This document shows, one piece after another, positions 9,414-18,528 of a stretch of 64,000 nucleotides of DNA. The translations under genes and the position numbers were made by a program. Source of the DNA: Chryseolinea sp. H1M3-3 (GTDB taxonomy: Bacteria; Bacteroidota; Bacteroidia; Cytophagales; Cyclobacteriaceae); contig NZ_JARKMY010000018.1 in assembly GCF_029360725.1 (NCBI RefSeq), positions 310,001 through 374,000 on the forward strand. Reading direction: 5' to 3'. Numbering within the stretch: position 1 is the first letter of the stretch; every line of letters starts with the position of its first letter. A model generated the notes under the pieces. That model did no database searches. It was not told the DNA's origin and worked only from the letters and a program-made list of their open reading frames with translations.

Positions 9414-10295
9414 TTAATGGTTGGCCTGGAGCTTTTCTCCTACTGCAATAATCATTTCACATGGGCCCACAAAGGATCCTCCAACCTCAAATGCAGAAAG
9501 TGCCTCTTCAATTTCATTCCACACAGAATTTTTGGCGCTCTCCGACAATGAACTTAACATCTGATGAAGCGCTCCAAATGATTCTTTTTCAAATTGAACA
9601 CACTCTTTTGCAGAAGACATTATAACGGGCGCAGAGATAAGCTTGGTTTTAATATTATTAAATCCGGCTTCTTCGAATGCGTCTTGGATAACGCCGGGTG
9701 CGCCCAAGCTAAATGGCCCGGGTTGCCCAGACACCGGAGGTGGGAGGTTCGCGCGCTTACGAATGATAGAAACTGGTATTGAAAAGAATTCATTTTTGTC
9801 CGCGGTAGAATACACAATCGCTCCTATTCGCCCACCCGGTTTTAATACCCTCCATGTTTCTTTTAGTGCTTTTTGCTGATCTGGAAAGTAGATTAACCCA
9901 ACTCGTGAAAAAACGAAATCAAACGTTTCATCGGGTAAGGTCAGATTCTCCCCGTCCATCACCTTTGTTTCAATATTTTTCAGATCAACCTGCCGCGCCA
10001 TCATGTTGGCAAACTCGAGGATGTTCGGAGAAATATCTGTTGCCAAAACATATCCAGTTGGCCCTACCTTCCTGGCTGCGAAGGTGGTTTGCTCTCCTGC
10101 GCCAGCAGCGATATCGAGTACCTTTTCACCGAGAGTCAAGTTTGCTAAATCAAACAACTCTTCTGTTGCTTTTCCTAGCCATCGGTTAATCGCAGGAGTC
10201 CAACGATACCAGGCTTCTGCCGCTGATTGCCATTGTTCAAATGTCGTCTGCTTGTATTTGACTGCGTCAAATTTGTTTGTTGTTGCTACCTCCAT
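9414..10295 (-). CDS. Class I SAM-dependent methyltransferase (UbiE/MenG-like)
   Basis: A 293-residue Rossmann-fold methyltransferase. Motif I is VLDIAAGAGEQT (about residues 59-70), with an acidic residue at the end of the next strand (VLATDISPN). Motif post-I FDFVFSRVGLIYF and the LKPGGRIGAIVY segment are typical of the UbiE/COQ5-like group. The substrate cannot be told: quinone-type and small-molecule methyltransferases share these motifs. The N-terminal EQWQSAAEAWYRW segment is common in this family. The regulator at 10408 lies upstream on the same strand with a 112-bp gap, so they may be linked. Confidence 0.85.
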   Translation of the reverse strand: MEVATTNKFDAVKYKQTTFEQWQSAAEAWYRWTPAINRWLGKATEELFDLANLTLGEKVLDIAAGAGEQTTFAARKVGPTGYVLATDISPNILEFANMMARQVDLKNIETKVMDGENLTLPDETFDFVFSRVGLIYFPDQQKALKETWRVLKPGGRIGAIVYSTADKNEFFSIPVSIIRKRANLPPPVSGQPGPFSLGAPGVIQDAFEEAGFNNIKTKLISAPVIMSSAKECVQFEKESFGALHQMLSSLSESAKNSVWNEIEEALSAFEVGGSFVGPCEMIIAVGEKLQANH

Positions 10296-10407
10296 CTGTT
10301 GAATCGTTTAAGTTTGATGAAGGCAAGTTGGCGAAACGGAGATCAGCAGTCTCCTACAATTCAATCAATTCATTGTACAAATCTTTCATTCTAAAGTCTT
10401 CCATACG

Positions 10408-11475
10408 CTACCGGCCTTTAAGCTGATCCAAAGGTGAAGTGCCAAATCGCTTCCTGAAACTTTTAGTAAAGTATGATGGGCTGTTGAAGCCACTTTCAAA
10501 AGCAATCTGAGCGACGTTGCCAAATTCCTGGTGAAGTAGCCTTAATGAGTTTCTTAGTTTCAACTCTTGAACAAATGCATTGGGGGAATATCCTGTTAAA
10601 CCAACAATCTTGCGGTATAATTGGGCCTGACTGATGCCGACTTCCATGCCAAGTGTTTCAATGCTAAACGTCCCCCCAGAGAGGGCTGAGCTTAACACAG
10701 GCATGATGGATCGGATAAATTTTTCGTCAGCAGGTTTTAATCTTTCAATGTTTGATGTGCTCCCTTCAGATGCTGATAGTGTCACAGTTGAAGTCTGAGA
10801 GCAGATAATGATCTTACCGTTCTTACAAATGTCGCAAATCCAATCGCCAAGTTGAATGGCGTCAGCAAAGATACTATCACGTTCTGTTACCGGGGCACCA
10901 GAACTGATTCCTATTCGAATTTCAAAATGATTTTCCATCCTATCCGCTAACGCGCTTCGAAACGCTTGTGCACATTTTAGCGCATCAAAAGCATTATTAA
11001 AGACGAACCTCATTCTCCGTCCCTTGAACGATACTTCTCGTCCACCCATCTTCTTCGCAGTTTCTTTCAACTGTATAAATGGATAAGCATCATTTGCTCG
11101 AGCGAATAATTCTGCAACAACAATGCTGCGATTCCCCGGGTCGAGAACGCCTTCCATATGTTCAGCAATGTCGAACTCATTTGGCCTCCCATCGCCCATG
11201 AAAGTCTGATAGTCACCGCCCTTCAATTCAATGATGTTACAAGCCATGTTGCCGTGCGCTGCGCGATGCGTAGCGATACAAGATTCTTTATCAGGTGCCT
11301 CCATCAAACAAAAGACTAGGCCTGCTTCTTCGTTGATCCAATATTGAATAAACCGCACGCCATATTTTGCCTGCGTCTTCAGATCGGCAATGTGGTTGTG
11401 CTTGATTTCTTCGATGGTCGGTTTAACCGCATAATCACCCGCCTTATGTAAATCCATGAAAAGAGGCATGTCCAA
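10408..11475 (-). CDS. DUF4242 / cyclase-like / AraC-HTH three-domain regulator
   Basis: The 355-residue protein joins three parts. Residues 1-75 match DUF4242 (nickel-binding-like ferredoxin fold), with LFMDLHKAGDYAV, RFIQYWINEEAGLVFCLMEA and the AHGNMACNII segment. Residues 110-225 resemble a degenerate class III nucleotidyl cyclase domain (IVVAELFARAND, MRFVFNNAFDALKCAQAFR, IRIGISSGAPV) that lacks the usual metal-binding aspartates. Residues 250-355 are an AraC-type double HTH ending in FGTSPLDQLKG. It is most likely a one-component regulator sensing a small molecule or metal. The SDR gene at 11621 is divergent with a 145-bp gap and may be its target. Confidence 0.8.
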   Translation of the reverse strand: MDMPLFMDLHKAGDYAVKPTIEEIKHNHIADLKTQAKYGVRFIQYWINEEAGLVFCLMEAPDKESCIATHRAAHGNMACNIIELKGGDYQTFMGDGRPNEFDIAEHMEGVLDPGNRSIVVAELFARANDAYPFIQLKETAKKMGGREVSFKGRRMRFVFNNAFDALKCAQAFRSALADRMENHFEIRIGISSGAPVTERDSIFADAIQLGDWICDICKNGKIIICSQTSTVTLSASEGSTSNIERLKPADEKFIRSIMPVLSSALSGGTFSIETLGMEVGISQAQLYRKIVGLTGYSPNAFVQELKLRNSLRLLHQEFGNVAQIAFESGFNSPSYFTKSFRKRFGTSPLDQLKGR

Positions 11476-11620
11476 TTGGCTTTAACACTAAATTTAAACT
11501 TATACAACGCAACCTCAAAACCGACGGGACACTTTTGAAAAAGACGACCAGCGACTTTTTTCCTGCCAGATTTTATACTCTCACAAAGTCAGGTTAATTT
11601 GAATTTCATTTTTATCAGCC

Positions 11621-12373
11621 ATGAGATTCAAAAACAAAATTGCCCTCGTTACTGGCGGAGGCCGGGACATCGGCAGAGCCATTTCAATGAAGCTGGCGTC
11701 GGAAGGCGCCAAAGTAATTATTAATTATAATTTATCGAAAGATGAAACGCAGATAACAGCTGACACCATCACGGCTGCAAAGGGTGAAGCTGTCATCTTC
11801 AAGGCTGACCTAACCAAGGCTGACGAAGTACAAAGTTTGAAACGTTTCTGTGAAAAGACTTACGGAGGCAAAATCGATATCCTCATCAATAACGCCGGGG
11901 GAATTGTTGGCCGTAAAAAGTTATCCGAACAAGATGAAGATTTCTATGACACTGTGATGGACTTGAATTTCAAGTCCTTGTTTTTAGTCACGCATGCTTT
12001 CTATGTTATTATTCCTGCAGGTGGATCCATTGTAAATGTTTCGTCACAGGCCGCGCGCGATGGCGGCGGCGCAGGTGCATCACTGTATGCCGCTTCAAAG
12101 GGCGCTATCACAACCTACACCAGGTCACTGGCCAAAGAACTTGGTCCATCCGGAATCCGTGTAAATGCAGTCTGTCCAGGACTGATCAGCACGACCTTCC
12201 ACGATAAGTTCACTGCCGCTGATGTTCGCCAGAAAGTTGTTGCTGCCACACCCCTTCGCCGCGAAGGAACGTCTGAAGATGTAGCAAACCTGGTGGCTTT
12301 TCTGGCGTCGGATGAATCGTCGTTCATCACCGGTGCCAACTATGATATCAATGGGGGTACAGGCTTATATTAA
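11621..12373 (+). CDS. Short-chain dehydrogenase/reductase (FabG-like)
   Basis: At 250 residues this is a classical SDR. The nucleotide-binding loop is TGGGRDIGRAIS (about residues 11-22), NNAGG follows near 90, and the catalytic Ser-Tyr-Lys triad is in VNVSSQAARD and LYAASKGAI (about 138-160). The C-terminus ends GANYDINGGTGLY, as in 3-oxoacyl-ACP reductase-like members. NADP preference is likely from the basic residues after the glycine loop, but the substrate is unknown. It is divergent from the DUF4242-AraC regulator and converges with the Gfo/Idh/MocA gene over a strong bidirectional hairpin. Confidence 0.85.
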   Translation: MRFKNKIALVTGGGRDIGRAISMKLASEGAKVIINYNLSKDETQITADTITAAKGEAVIFKADLTKADEVQSLKRFCEKTYGGKIDILINNAGGIVGRKKLSEQDEDFYDTVMDLNFKSLFLVTHAFYVIIPAGGSIVNVSSQAARDGGGAGASLYAASKGAITTYTRSLAKELGPSGIRVNAVCPGLISTTFHDKFTAADVRQKVVAATPLRREGTSEDVANLVAFLASDESSFITGANYDINGGTGLY

Positions 12374-12386
12374 TTACACATTGATA

Positions 12387-12424
12387 AATTAAAAGTTAAC
12401 AGGACTGCCTATTAACTTTTAATT
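12387..12424. terminator. Bidirectional terminator hairpin between convergent genes
   Basis: A perfect 13-bp stem, AATTAAAAGTTAA at 12387-12399 with its complement at 12412-12424, encloses a 12-nt loop. It sits between the converging SDR and dehydrogenase genes. The A/T-rich flanks give T-runs in both directions. Confidence 0.7.
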
Positions 12425-12443
12425 AACCTGTTCCTTAACTCGC

Positions 12444-13724
12444 TTACGCTTTATCAAACTGAGCCAGGTTTAATTTTGGATCGAGTCGTTGGTTAGAAGC
12501 AACCAAATCACTCCAAGTCATTTGCTTCTTCTGCAGAGCAGCCTCTCTTCCCAGAATCGCAGCCAGCGTAGAGTCTGCGCCCGATCGGGTTTCATTCAGA
12601 TATTTTCCGGATACGATGCTGTCGATAAATGATTTTTCTTTGTTAGCGTCTGCATCATGCAGTGACGAATCAAACATTCCGGCAGCCTGTTGTTCAGGCG
12701 TCAATTTACTTTCTCCTTTTGTGATACCGGAGTCCCAACTGTTGTCGCCTTTGATAAAAACTCCGCCACTGTAATGTGCTTCCGCGAAACCTTTGGTACC
12801 CAAGAATCTGCAACATACATCCCCAAATTCAGGACCCACTTTAGTGGCATGAACGGTTACATTCACATTCTTAGGATATCGGTAAATAACCTGGTAGTTG
12901 TTCCATACATCCCCAACGGTAAGGCCATGCTCATTTCCGCCACTGGCAATAGCTTGTTCAGGATGACCTTGAAGCGCCCAATTGCAAACATCGATCATGT
13001 GTATCGCCTGGTCTAAAATAATATCTCCGCACAATGCCCGGAAGAAATAATGATTGCGTATTCTATATTCGTCATCAGAAACGTTGCTCAGTTCCTTGAT
13101 TTTTGTTGCAGACGACAAATAATACAGCTGTGCATTGACGACATCACCAATTGCACCTTCGTGGATTTTTTTAACCATACCGACGTACGGACTGGCATGG
13201 CGAATCTGAAACCCTACCACCACACTTTGTTTGCCTTTTACCCTTTCGCCTGCCTTTACAATTCGGTCACACCCTGCTACATCTGTGGCTACCGGCTTTT
13301 CACAATAAACATGCTTCCCCGCAGCAACAGCAGCTTCCAGGAATTCAGCGTGCGTATATGCAGGGGAGGAAATCAAGACGGCATCCACATCTTTATTTTC
13401 AATGAGCCGCTGATATGCTTTAGAACCTTGATAGATATTGGATGACTTTATAGCCGGGAATTTCTTAGCGGCATTCAGCTGATCGAATGTTTTATTGGCG
13501 GTTTGTAACTGATCTTTAAAAAGGTCAGCCATGGCAATGATGTTTGTGTTGGTATGTTGCGACATCGATGATATTACAGCCGTGCCACGGGAACCACACC
13601 CGATAATTCCGACCCGTACAGCAGAATTAGCTTGCGTTCCAAAAACAATTCTGGGACTTAAAATAGTGAAGGCTGAAATCGTTGCTGCTTGTTTTAAAAA
13701 TGTTCTTCTTTCAATTTTAGTCAT
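12444..13724 (-). CDS. Gfo/Idh/MocA-family dehydrogenase with Tat signal
   Basis: The 426-residue protein starts with a twin-arginine signal (RRTFLKQAA, residues 6-14), so it is exported folded with its nicotinamide cofactor. The Rossmann motif VGIIGCGSRGTA is at residues 38-49, and YCEKPVATD (about 141-149) is the family's conserved catalytic Lys region. A later His in DQAIHMIDVCNWAL is also typical. Secreted members oxidise or reduce sugars in periplasmic 3-keto-sugar metabolism, which fits the DUF1080 protein at 2714-3331, though the substrate is unproved. It has no close operon partner. Confidence 0.85.
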   Translation of the reverse strand: MTKIERRTFLKQAATISAFTILSPRIVFGTQANSAVRVGIIGCGSRGTAVISSMSQHTNTNIIAMADLFKDQLQTANKTFDQLNAAKKFPAIKSSNIYQGSKAYQRLIENKDVDAVLISSPAYTHAEFLEAAVAAGKHVYCEKPVATDVAGCDRIVKAGERVKGKQSVVVGFQIRHASPYVGMVKKIHEGAIGDVVNAQLYYLSSATKIKELSNVSDDEYRIRNHYFFRALCGDIILDQAIHMIDVCNWALQGHPEQAIASGGNEHGLTVGDVWNNYQVIYRYPKNVNVTVHATKVGPEFGDVCCRFLGTKGFAEAHYSGGVFIKGDNSWDSGITKGESKLTPEQQAAGMFDSSLHDADANKEKSFIDSIVSGKYLNETRSGADSTLAAILGREAALQKKQMTWSDLVASNQRLDPKLNLAQFDKA

Positions 13725-13931
13725 AGCTGTAAATCTTTTTTCTGGTTGTATTTTTTGTTAAATGATTTCCATTAATAACGTATAGCATACACGTAATTCA
13801 TCATGTCCTTTTGTGCCCAGCCTTGATGAAAAGAAAAGCCGCATTACAATCTACAAAGTCTTTCGTAAAGGTCTATTACCGCACCAAAAAATAAATAGAC
13901 ACAAACACACCATTGGGTTTGTATTGGTCAA

Positions 13932-14345
13932 TTAGGACTCTGACTTGTAAGCCAACGCCATGAATCGTTTTACTTCAGCATTAATGTCCTCCGGGTGTAA
14001 CATCCGGAAATGATGATTGAATTGTTGCTTGCCCGGTACCTGCGCAATCTTCCGAAAGCATAAATTCTCGGGATAAGGTTTGTCGAAGGGAAATACAACA
14101 TCGATGAAGTTTTTGCCCAATTGTATCACGTAGGCTATCCTGGTTTTAGCAGCAATGGCAATCATGGATTTGGCAGGATGGACCGTCACTTTGCCTACCT
14201 GCTGATAACTTTCAACAAAATGCCAAAATAAGGCAACGGTGTGGGCCGATTTTTTATCAAGAAAATCCGCCAGTACTTTATCCCCGCAGGAATGTACCTG
14301 GTTTGTGTTTAAGAATTTTTGATTACACAAGGGGCAAATCCACAT
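13932..14345 (-). CDS. DUF5655-domain protein with N-terminal zinc-finger-like Cys motif
   Basis: A 137-residue cytosolic protein. It opens with a CPLC...HSC-type motif (MWICPLCNQKF then VHSCGD, residues 1-20), a likely small zinc site. The DUF5655 domain follows (about 25-135), with VTVHPAKSMIAIAAKTRIAY and the C-terminal HHFRMLHPEDINAEVKRFM typical of that family. The domain is thought to bind DNA or nucleotides in some contexts, but no function is established. It stands alone between the dehydrogenase and the divergent MBL hydrolase. Confidence 0.7.
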   Translation of the reverse strand: MWICPLCNQKFLNTNQVHSCGDKVLADFLDKKSAHTVALFWHFVESYQQVGKVTVHPAKSMIAIAAKTRIAYVIQLGKNFIDVVFPFDKPYPENLCFRKIAQVPGKQQFNHHFRMLHPEDINAEVKRFMALAYKSES

Positions 14346-14425
14346 ACAATAAAAATAACACTTATCCGACTTTGAGAAAAATACTTTTACATTGTCAACA
14401 CATCGTTTTACATCGAGGTTGAAGA

Positions 14426-15451
14426 TTGAGTTTTACGGCACAGTTTTATAAAATTACAAACTTGACTTATCATAAAAATCCAAGTCTTAAAACGATCAAG
14501 CCAGGCTGGCTGGGTAATGCTGTGGATCACAGGCAACGTTTTATCAATCATGAATTTCCGTTCGAATCAAAATTGCGCGATGTATTCAAATGGATAACCA
14601 CAAAAAATCCTCAAAAAAAGGAAAAGAAATCAGATGCCTTCCGGCTCAATCATGTCTACGATACTTCCTTCCTGCAGCATAACAATGATTGCGTTATTTG
14701 GCTCGGCCATGCTTCATTTTTTATTCGCCTGGGTGGCATCAACTTATTGATTGACCCTGTGTTCTTTGATGTTCCGTTGGTAAAAAGATATTCGCCACAC
14801 GCATATACTCCGGCGTTATTCAATACATTGGACTACCTGCTGATCTCACATGACCATCAGGACCACTGCCAGGAAAAGTCCATTCGCCAGATTGTTGACC
14901 AGAACCCGAAAATGAAAATACTTACCGGCCTGAACATGGAGAGTCTGCTACGGCCGTGGAGTAAAAACGTTTCCATCGAAATGGCAGGGTGGTATCAGCA
15001 ATATGAAACACAAGCAGAAATTTCCATTTACTATTTACCATCCCGCCATTGGTCAAAAAGGGGGTTAACAGACGAAAACCAAAGGTTGTGGGGTGCTTTT
15101 TGCGTTCAATCGAAAGATAAAACCGTTTACTTCAGCGGCGATTCCGGGTATGGCAATCATTTCCAGGAAGTGCAAACGCTTTTCCAAACCATCCATGTCG
15201 CTATCATAGGCATAGGTGCTTACAAGCCCGAATGGTTCATGCATCCCAACCACGTTTCTCCCGAGGACGCGGTAAAAGCATTTAATGATATGAATGCACA
15301 AATTTTTATCCCGATGCACTACGGAACGTTCGATATCAGTGATGAACCTGTAGGCGAACCGTTACGGATGCTAAAGATCCTCGATGGCGAGGGAAAAATA
15401 AAGGGTCAATTACGACCCTTACAACCCGGAGAAATTTTTGAAACGTTCTGA
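14426..15451 (+). CDS. MBL-fold metal-dependent hydrolase (NAPE-PLD/UlaG-like)
   Basis: A 341-residue metallo-beta-lactamase-fold enzyme, read from a TTG start. The metal site motif is SHDHQDHC (about residues 150-157). Further ligands are the Asp in FSGDSGYG (about 238) and the terminal histidine in IPMHYGTFD (about 290-298). IWLGHASFFIRLGGINLLID (about 91-110) is typical of the UlaG/NAPE-PLD-like branch, which cleaves phosphodiesters or lactones. Substrate and cellular role are unknown. It is divergent from the DUF5655 gene and convergent with the outer-membrane barrel gene. Confidence 0.85.
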   Translation: MSFTAQFYKITNLTYHKNPSLKTIKPGWLGNAVDHRQRFINHEFPFESKLRDVFKWITTKNPQKKEKKSDAFRLNHVYDTSFLQHNNDCVIWLGHASFFIRLGGINLLIDPVFFDVPLVKRYSPHAYTPALFNTLDYLLISHDHQDHCQEKSIRQIVDQNPKMKILTGLNMESLLRPWSKNVSIEMAGWYQQYETQAEISIYYLPSRHWSKRGLTDENQRLWGAFCVQSKDKTVYFSGDSGYGNHFQEVQTLFQTIHVAIIGIGAYKPEWFMHPNHVSPEDAVKAFNDMNAQIFIPMHYGTFDISDEPVGEPLRMLKILDGEGKIKGQLRPLQPGEIFETF

Positions 15452-15463
15452 TTCTTGAAAAGA

Positions 15464-16225
15464 TCAGCGGCTCGCCAGCCGGTAAATAACACCTAGCCTG
15501 TACTCCATCATTTCTACCATGCTGCTATAAACATAACCAACATGATGCTCATGGATGACCTGCGTCCGGTTGTTGATAAACCTGGCTACCACATCGCTGT
15601 CGGGATTATGTGCATGCGTTTTTTTATCAACGTTCATGTATTGGACAGTTCCACCTTGCGTCATGTGTGCACTGATATCAAAAAACAGCATATCCGATTT
15701 CATTTTTCTGAAAAGGGTGGAAAAATCTATTCGCATGCCCGCACCTCCACTTGCCATGAATGTGCCATCCGAAAGCAGGTGATCAGACTCCAGCGGATGA
15801 CAGCCATCGGCATCTTCCGGATCTTCGATCGTTAAGTTGGTACGATACCAGGAGTATCCAAACTTTGCGCTAAAGTAGGGGTTGATAATTTTTTGAGATC
15901 GCAGGAAGAATTTTCCCGTAACCAATAAGTTAGAGAAAGCATTGGTAACAATAACATTCGTCTCTGTCACGGAGCCATCGTCAAAAGTATATTGCTGCCT
16001 GGTTTTATCGTGGCCATAAGCGTTGTAAGAGAATTCCGCGCCAACGGCAAAAGGCGCTTTAAACACCCTGGCGCCCTCGAGCGTAATCCCGAAACCCTGA
16101 TCAATATGCTGTTGCATGCCACCCATAGGCCGGGTGTAATTAAAGTTCGTTCCCATTTCCCAGCCCTGGCTGTATGCGGCTGTTGCTGATATTGCAATCA
16201 ATAAAATTAGTATCGGTGTTTTCAT
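15464..16225 (-). CDS. Outer-membrane beta-barrel protein
   Basis: The ATG at 16225 begins a signal peptide (MKTPILILLIAISATAAYSQ), and the earlier in-frame ATG would add 34 unlikely residues, so this start was chosen. The mature 230 residues alternate polar and aromatic positions in short strands (WEMGTNFNYTRPMGG, AVGAEFSYNAYGHD, YFSAKFGYSWYRTN), consistent with an eight- to ten-strand barrel, and end in YRLGVIYRLASR. No transport or enzymatic signature is visible. It converges with the MBL hydrolase 12 bp away. Confidence 0.7.
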   Translation of the reverse strand: MKTPILILLIAISATAAYSQGWEMGTNFNYTRPMGGMQQHIDQGFGITLEGARVFKAPFAVGAEFSYNAYGHDKTRQQYTFDDGSVTETNVIVTNAFSNLLVTGKFFLRSQKIINPYFSAKFGYSWYRTNLTIEDPEDADGCHPLESDHLLSDGTFMASGGAGMRIDFSTLFRKMKSDMLFFDISAHMTQGGTVQYMNVDKKTHAHNPDSDVVARFINNRTQVIHEHHVGYVYSSMVEMMEYRLGVIYRLASR

Positions 16226-16418
16226 ATAGTTGGTTTTGCGTTTTGAAAGCGGAGCACGTGGTTTAGAATTATTTTCGGCAGCGCTCAGCTCATTAAATTC
16301 TCCTGTTAGACAATGCTGCCATGACATTTCTTATCTTTCGTTTAATTACGAATTTCGAACGAATAAGGATATTAAAAGATAAACATAAAGTTTGTAAGTC
16401 GGAAGATTTTACGAGTCT

Positions 16419-16883
16419 ATGGATCAAAACAACAAAGATTTTATCACCAGGTTTTATTCGGCGTTCCAGACGTTGGATTATGAACACATGCAGAAGGCGT
16501 ATCACCCGGAAGCCCAATTCACTGATCCCATTTTTGGAACATTAAATTATGAGGAGGTCAAGGCCATGTGGAAAATGCTGCTTACCCGCGGGCAGGATTT
16601 GCAAGTAGCTTTTAGTAACATCGAGGCAACGACGACAACAGGTAAATGCCGGTGGGAAGCATGGTATAAGTTTTCAAAAACCGGACGCAATGTTCACAAC
16701 ATCATCCATTCGACGTTCGAATTCAAAGATGGAAAAATTTATCGTCAACGCGATGCGTTCAGTGTATGGCGGTGGTCGCGTTATGCGTTGGGTGTAGCAG
16801 GAATATTTCTCGGATGGAGTCCATGGATTCAAAATGAGATCAAACAGGGCGCACGCGAGAGCCTAACGAAGTTCATGAAATAG
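16419..16883 (+). CDS. SnoaL/NTF2-like protein
   Basis: A 154-residue protein of the NTF2-like superfamily, typical in length. The opening FYSAFQTLDYEHMQKAYHPE (about residues 11-30) and the sheet residues CRWEAWYKFSKTGR and HSTFEFKDGKIYRQRDAFSVW give the cone-shaped pocket pattern. Members include ketosteroid-isomerase-like enzymes and polyketide cyclases, but many have no known role. A 97-bp gap separates it from the YkgJ-type gene on the same strand. Confidence 0.8.
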   Translation: MDQNNKDFITRFYSAFQTLDYEHMQKAYHPEAQFTDPIFGTLNYEEVKAMWKMLLTRGQDLQVAFSNIEATTTTGKCRWEAWYKFSKTGRNVHNIIHSTFEFKDGKIYRQRDAFSVWRWSRYALGVAGIFLGWSPWIQNEIKQGARESLTKFMK

Positions 16884-16980
16884 GACTGCCACCACGCCTT
16901 GCAAGGCGTCACCATTTATTCGTTCACCAACGCAGCCTATAGCGCTCAAAACGTCAAATCAATTCGGTAACTTTACAGCT

Positions 16981-17553
16981 GTGGATTTACCTGAGAAAAT
17001 CAAGGCTGTAGAGGAGGCGTTTTTACATCTGGACAACGAGATTGCTGCTTTCCAATCATGGTCAGGCTTGGGATGCAAGATTGGTTGTGGAAGATGCTGT
17101 TTTAAGGCAGACATTGAAGCTACCGTCCTGGAATTTCTTCCGTTTGCCCATTATCTGTATGAACAAGACCAGGCTTTTGAGTGGCTCGACAAAATAAAAA
17201 CAACAGATGCTACACTTTGCACCATTTTAAATCCTTTGCAAGGCGGTGTAGGAATGTGTTCTCAATATAAACATCGGGGTTTGATCTGCCGCTTGTTTGG
17301 GTTTTCCGCGCGTACAAACAAATACGGCCGTAAGGAGTTAATTACATGTCAGATCATTAAAGAGGAAAACGCGAATGCTTTTAGTCACGCAGCGGCGAAA
17401 ATTGAAAGCGATGAAACCGTTCCCGTCATGAGTCAGCATTATATGCGGCTGCATGCCATCGATTTTGAGTTAACGCGTGAATTTTTCCCGATTAATGAAG
17501 CAATTAAACGCGCTATTGAAATTACATTGCATTACTATGCATATAGGTCGTAG
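16981..17553 (+). CDS. YkgJ-family cysteine-cluster protein
   Basis: The 190-residue protein is read from a GTG start. The YkgJ cysteine cluster opens with CKIGCGRCCFKA (about residues 32-43), and further Cys residues lie in MCSQYKHRGLICRLFGFSAR (about 89-108) and TCQI. These proteins probably bind a metal ion, perhaps Zn or Fe-S, but their reaction is unknown. The stop overlaps the start of the next gene by 17 bp, so the two are probably translated from one transcript. Confidence 0.8.
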   Translation: MDLPEKIKAVEEAFLHLDNEIAAFQSWSGLGCKIGCGRCCFKADIEATVLEFLPFAHYLYEQDQAFEWLDKIKTTDATLCTILNPLQGGVGMCSQYKHRGLICRLFGFSARTNKYGRKELITCQIIKEENANAFSHAAAKIESDETVPVMSQHYMRLHAIDFELTREFFPINEAIKRAIEITLHYYAYRS

Positions 17554-18109
17554 ATATTGGGTGATTACCGTATGTTTTTTCTGCATGGTTGTATCACATG
17601 CTGCCTCGGCACAGCGTGCAGATTCACTTCTCAGTACATCGCCGTTCCATCGATACTGGACAAAACAACGCGTGGTCCCCAAGGTCGGTGTAGGCATGCA
17701 GGAACGTGCTTTTTTTGAGCTTGGTTTGGCCTGGCACCATATCTACAAACATCCGCTTACGTTATTGTCTAAAGGCCCCTATTGCACTGTCGATATCTTT
17801 GTCAACAACGGCAATTTTTTGATGGGCCCAAAAATCGGTTATGAATTTACCGCTGGTGTATTCGGCGCCGCGATCGATGTCACCTATTTCATTGATCAGA
17901 ATTATGGAACAGAGGATAAAGATAGAACGGCCTGGGTAACGACACCAAAAGTCGGGCTCAGTGTACTGGGCTTCGCCGATATTTTTTATGGATATGAAAT
18001 TCCGATTTCCAGTGACCGGATCGACACCATTTCACGAAACAGGTTTTCGATAGTTTTTAATCTCAATAGGGATTATTTCGACTTGAAAACAGCACCCCGA
18101 AAGCGTTGA
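17537..18109 (+). CDS. Secreted beta-rich protein of unknown function
   Basis: ATG at 17537 gives a clean signal peptide (VITVCFFCMVVSHAASAQ, about residues 9-26). A longer upstream start would bury it inside the previous gene. The mature part (about 165 residues) is rich in beta-type strands with Tyr, Phe and Gly (GMQERAFFELGLAWHHIY, GPKIGYEFTAGVFGAAIDV), which suggests a small outer-membrane barrel or a lipocalin-like fold. It overlaps the YkgJ-type gene by 17 bp. Its end converges with a small opposite-strand gene with a 47-bp overlap. Confidence 0.6.
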   Translation: MHIGRRYWVITVCFFCMVVSHAASAQRADSLLSTSPFHRYWTKQRVVPKVGVGMQERAFFELGLAWHHIYKHPLTLLSKGPYCTVDIFVNNGNFLMGPKIGYEFTAGVFGAAIDVTYFIDQNYGTEDKDRTAWVTTPKVGLSVLGFADIFYGYEIPISSDRIDTISRNRFSIVFNLNRDYFDLKTAPRKR

Positions 18110-18284
18110 TGTACGCTTCCACCTGCACTTTTTTAACGCTATAAAATTTGGAGAGCGCGGGAATTGTAGAAGTTTTAAAAGATGCATAGGCCGGTTTCCG
18201 GATCCACAACGTAAAGATCACGATCAGCGCGACGGCGATGCCAGCAACCAGCGTAAGTTCTTTATATGTAAATCTGTTCTTCAT
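18063..18284 (-). CDS. Small single-pass membrane protein of unknown function
   Basis: A 73-residue frame with one clear hydrophobic segment (LVAGIAVALIVIFTLWI, about residues 12-28) and a basic N-terminus, so probably a small inner-membrane protein. An AGG-containing stretch just before the ATG is a weak ribosome site. Its 3' end overlaps the end of the 17537-18109 gene on the other strand by 47 bp, which weakens the case. It may be real, but no family is recognised. Confidence 0.45.
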   Translation of the reverse strand: MKNRFTYKELTLVAGIAVALIVIFTLWIRKPAYASFKTSTIPALSKFYSVKKVQVEAYINAFGVLFSSRNNPY

Positions 18285-18528
18285 CCTAATTTGTCTTTGG
18301 CGAAAGCCATGCCATGGGCGAAAAACCTTTTATTTCTACCTTAGAACGAGTTTTTTCCCATAAGATTGTTCAATCCCGAACACCGCTTCTTAACTTTCGT
18401 ACAATCGAATACCCAACTTTCGGGCAACGGTTACACGTACCATTCAGGAAAAGATTAAAACGTGCAGGATCTCTTTTCTGCCTAGATTTGTTAAGCAACC
18501 GAAGTAGGAACACATCATTGGAAATATT

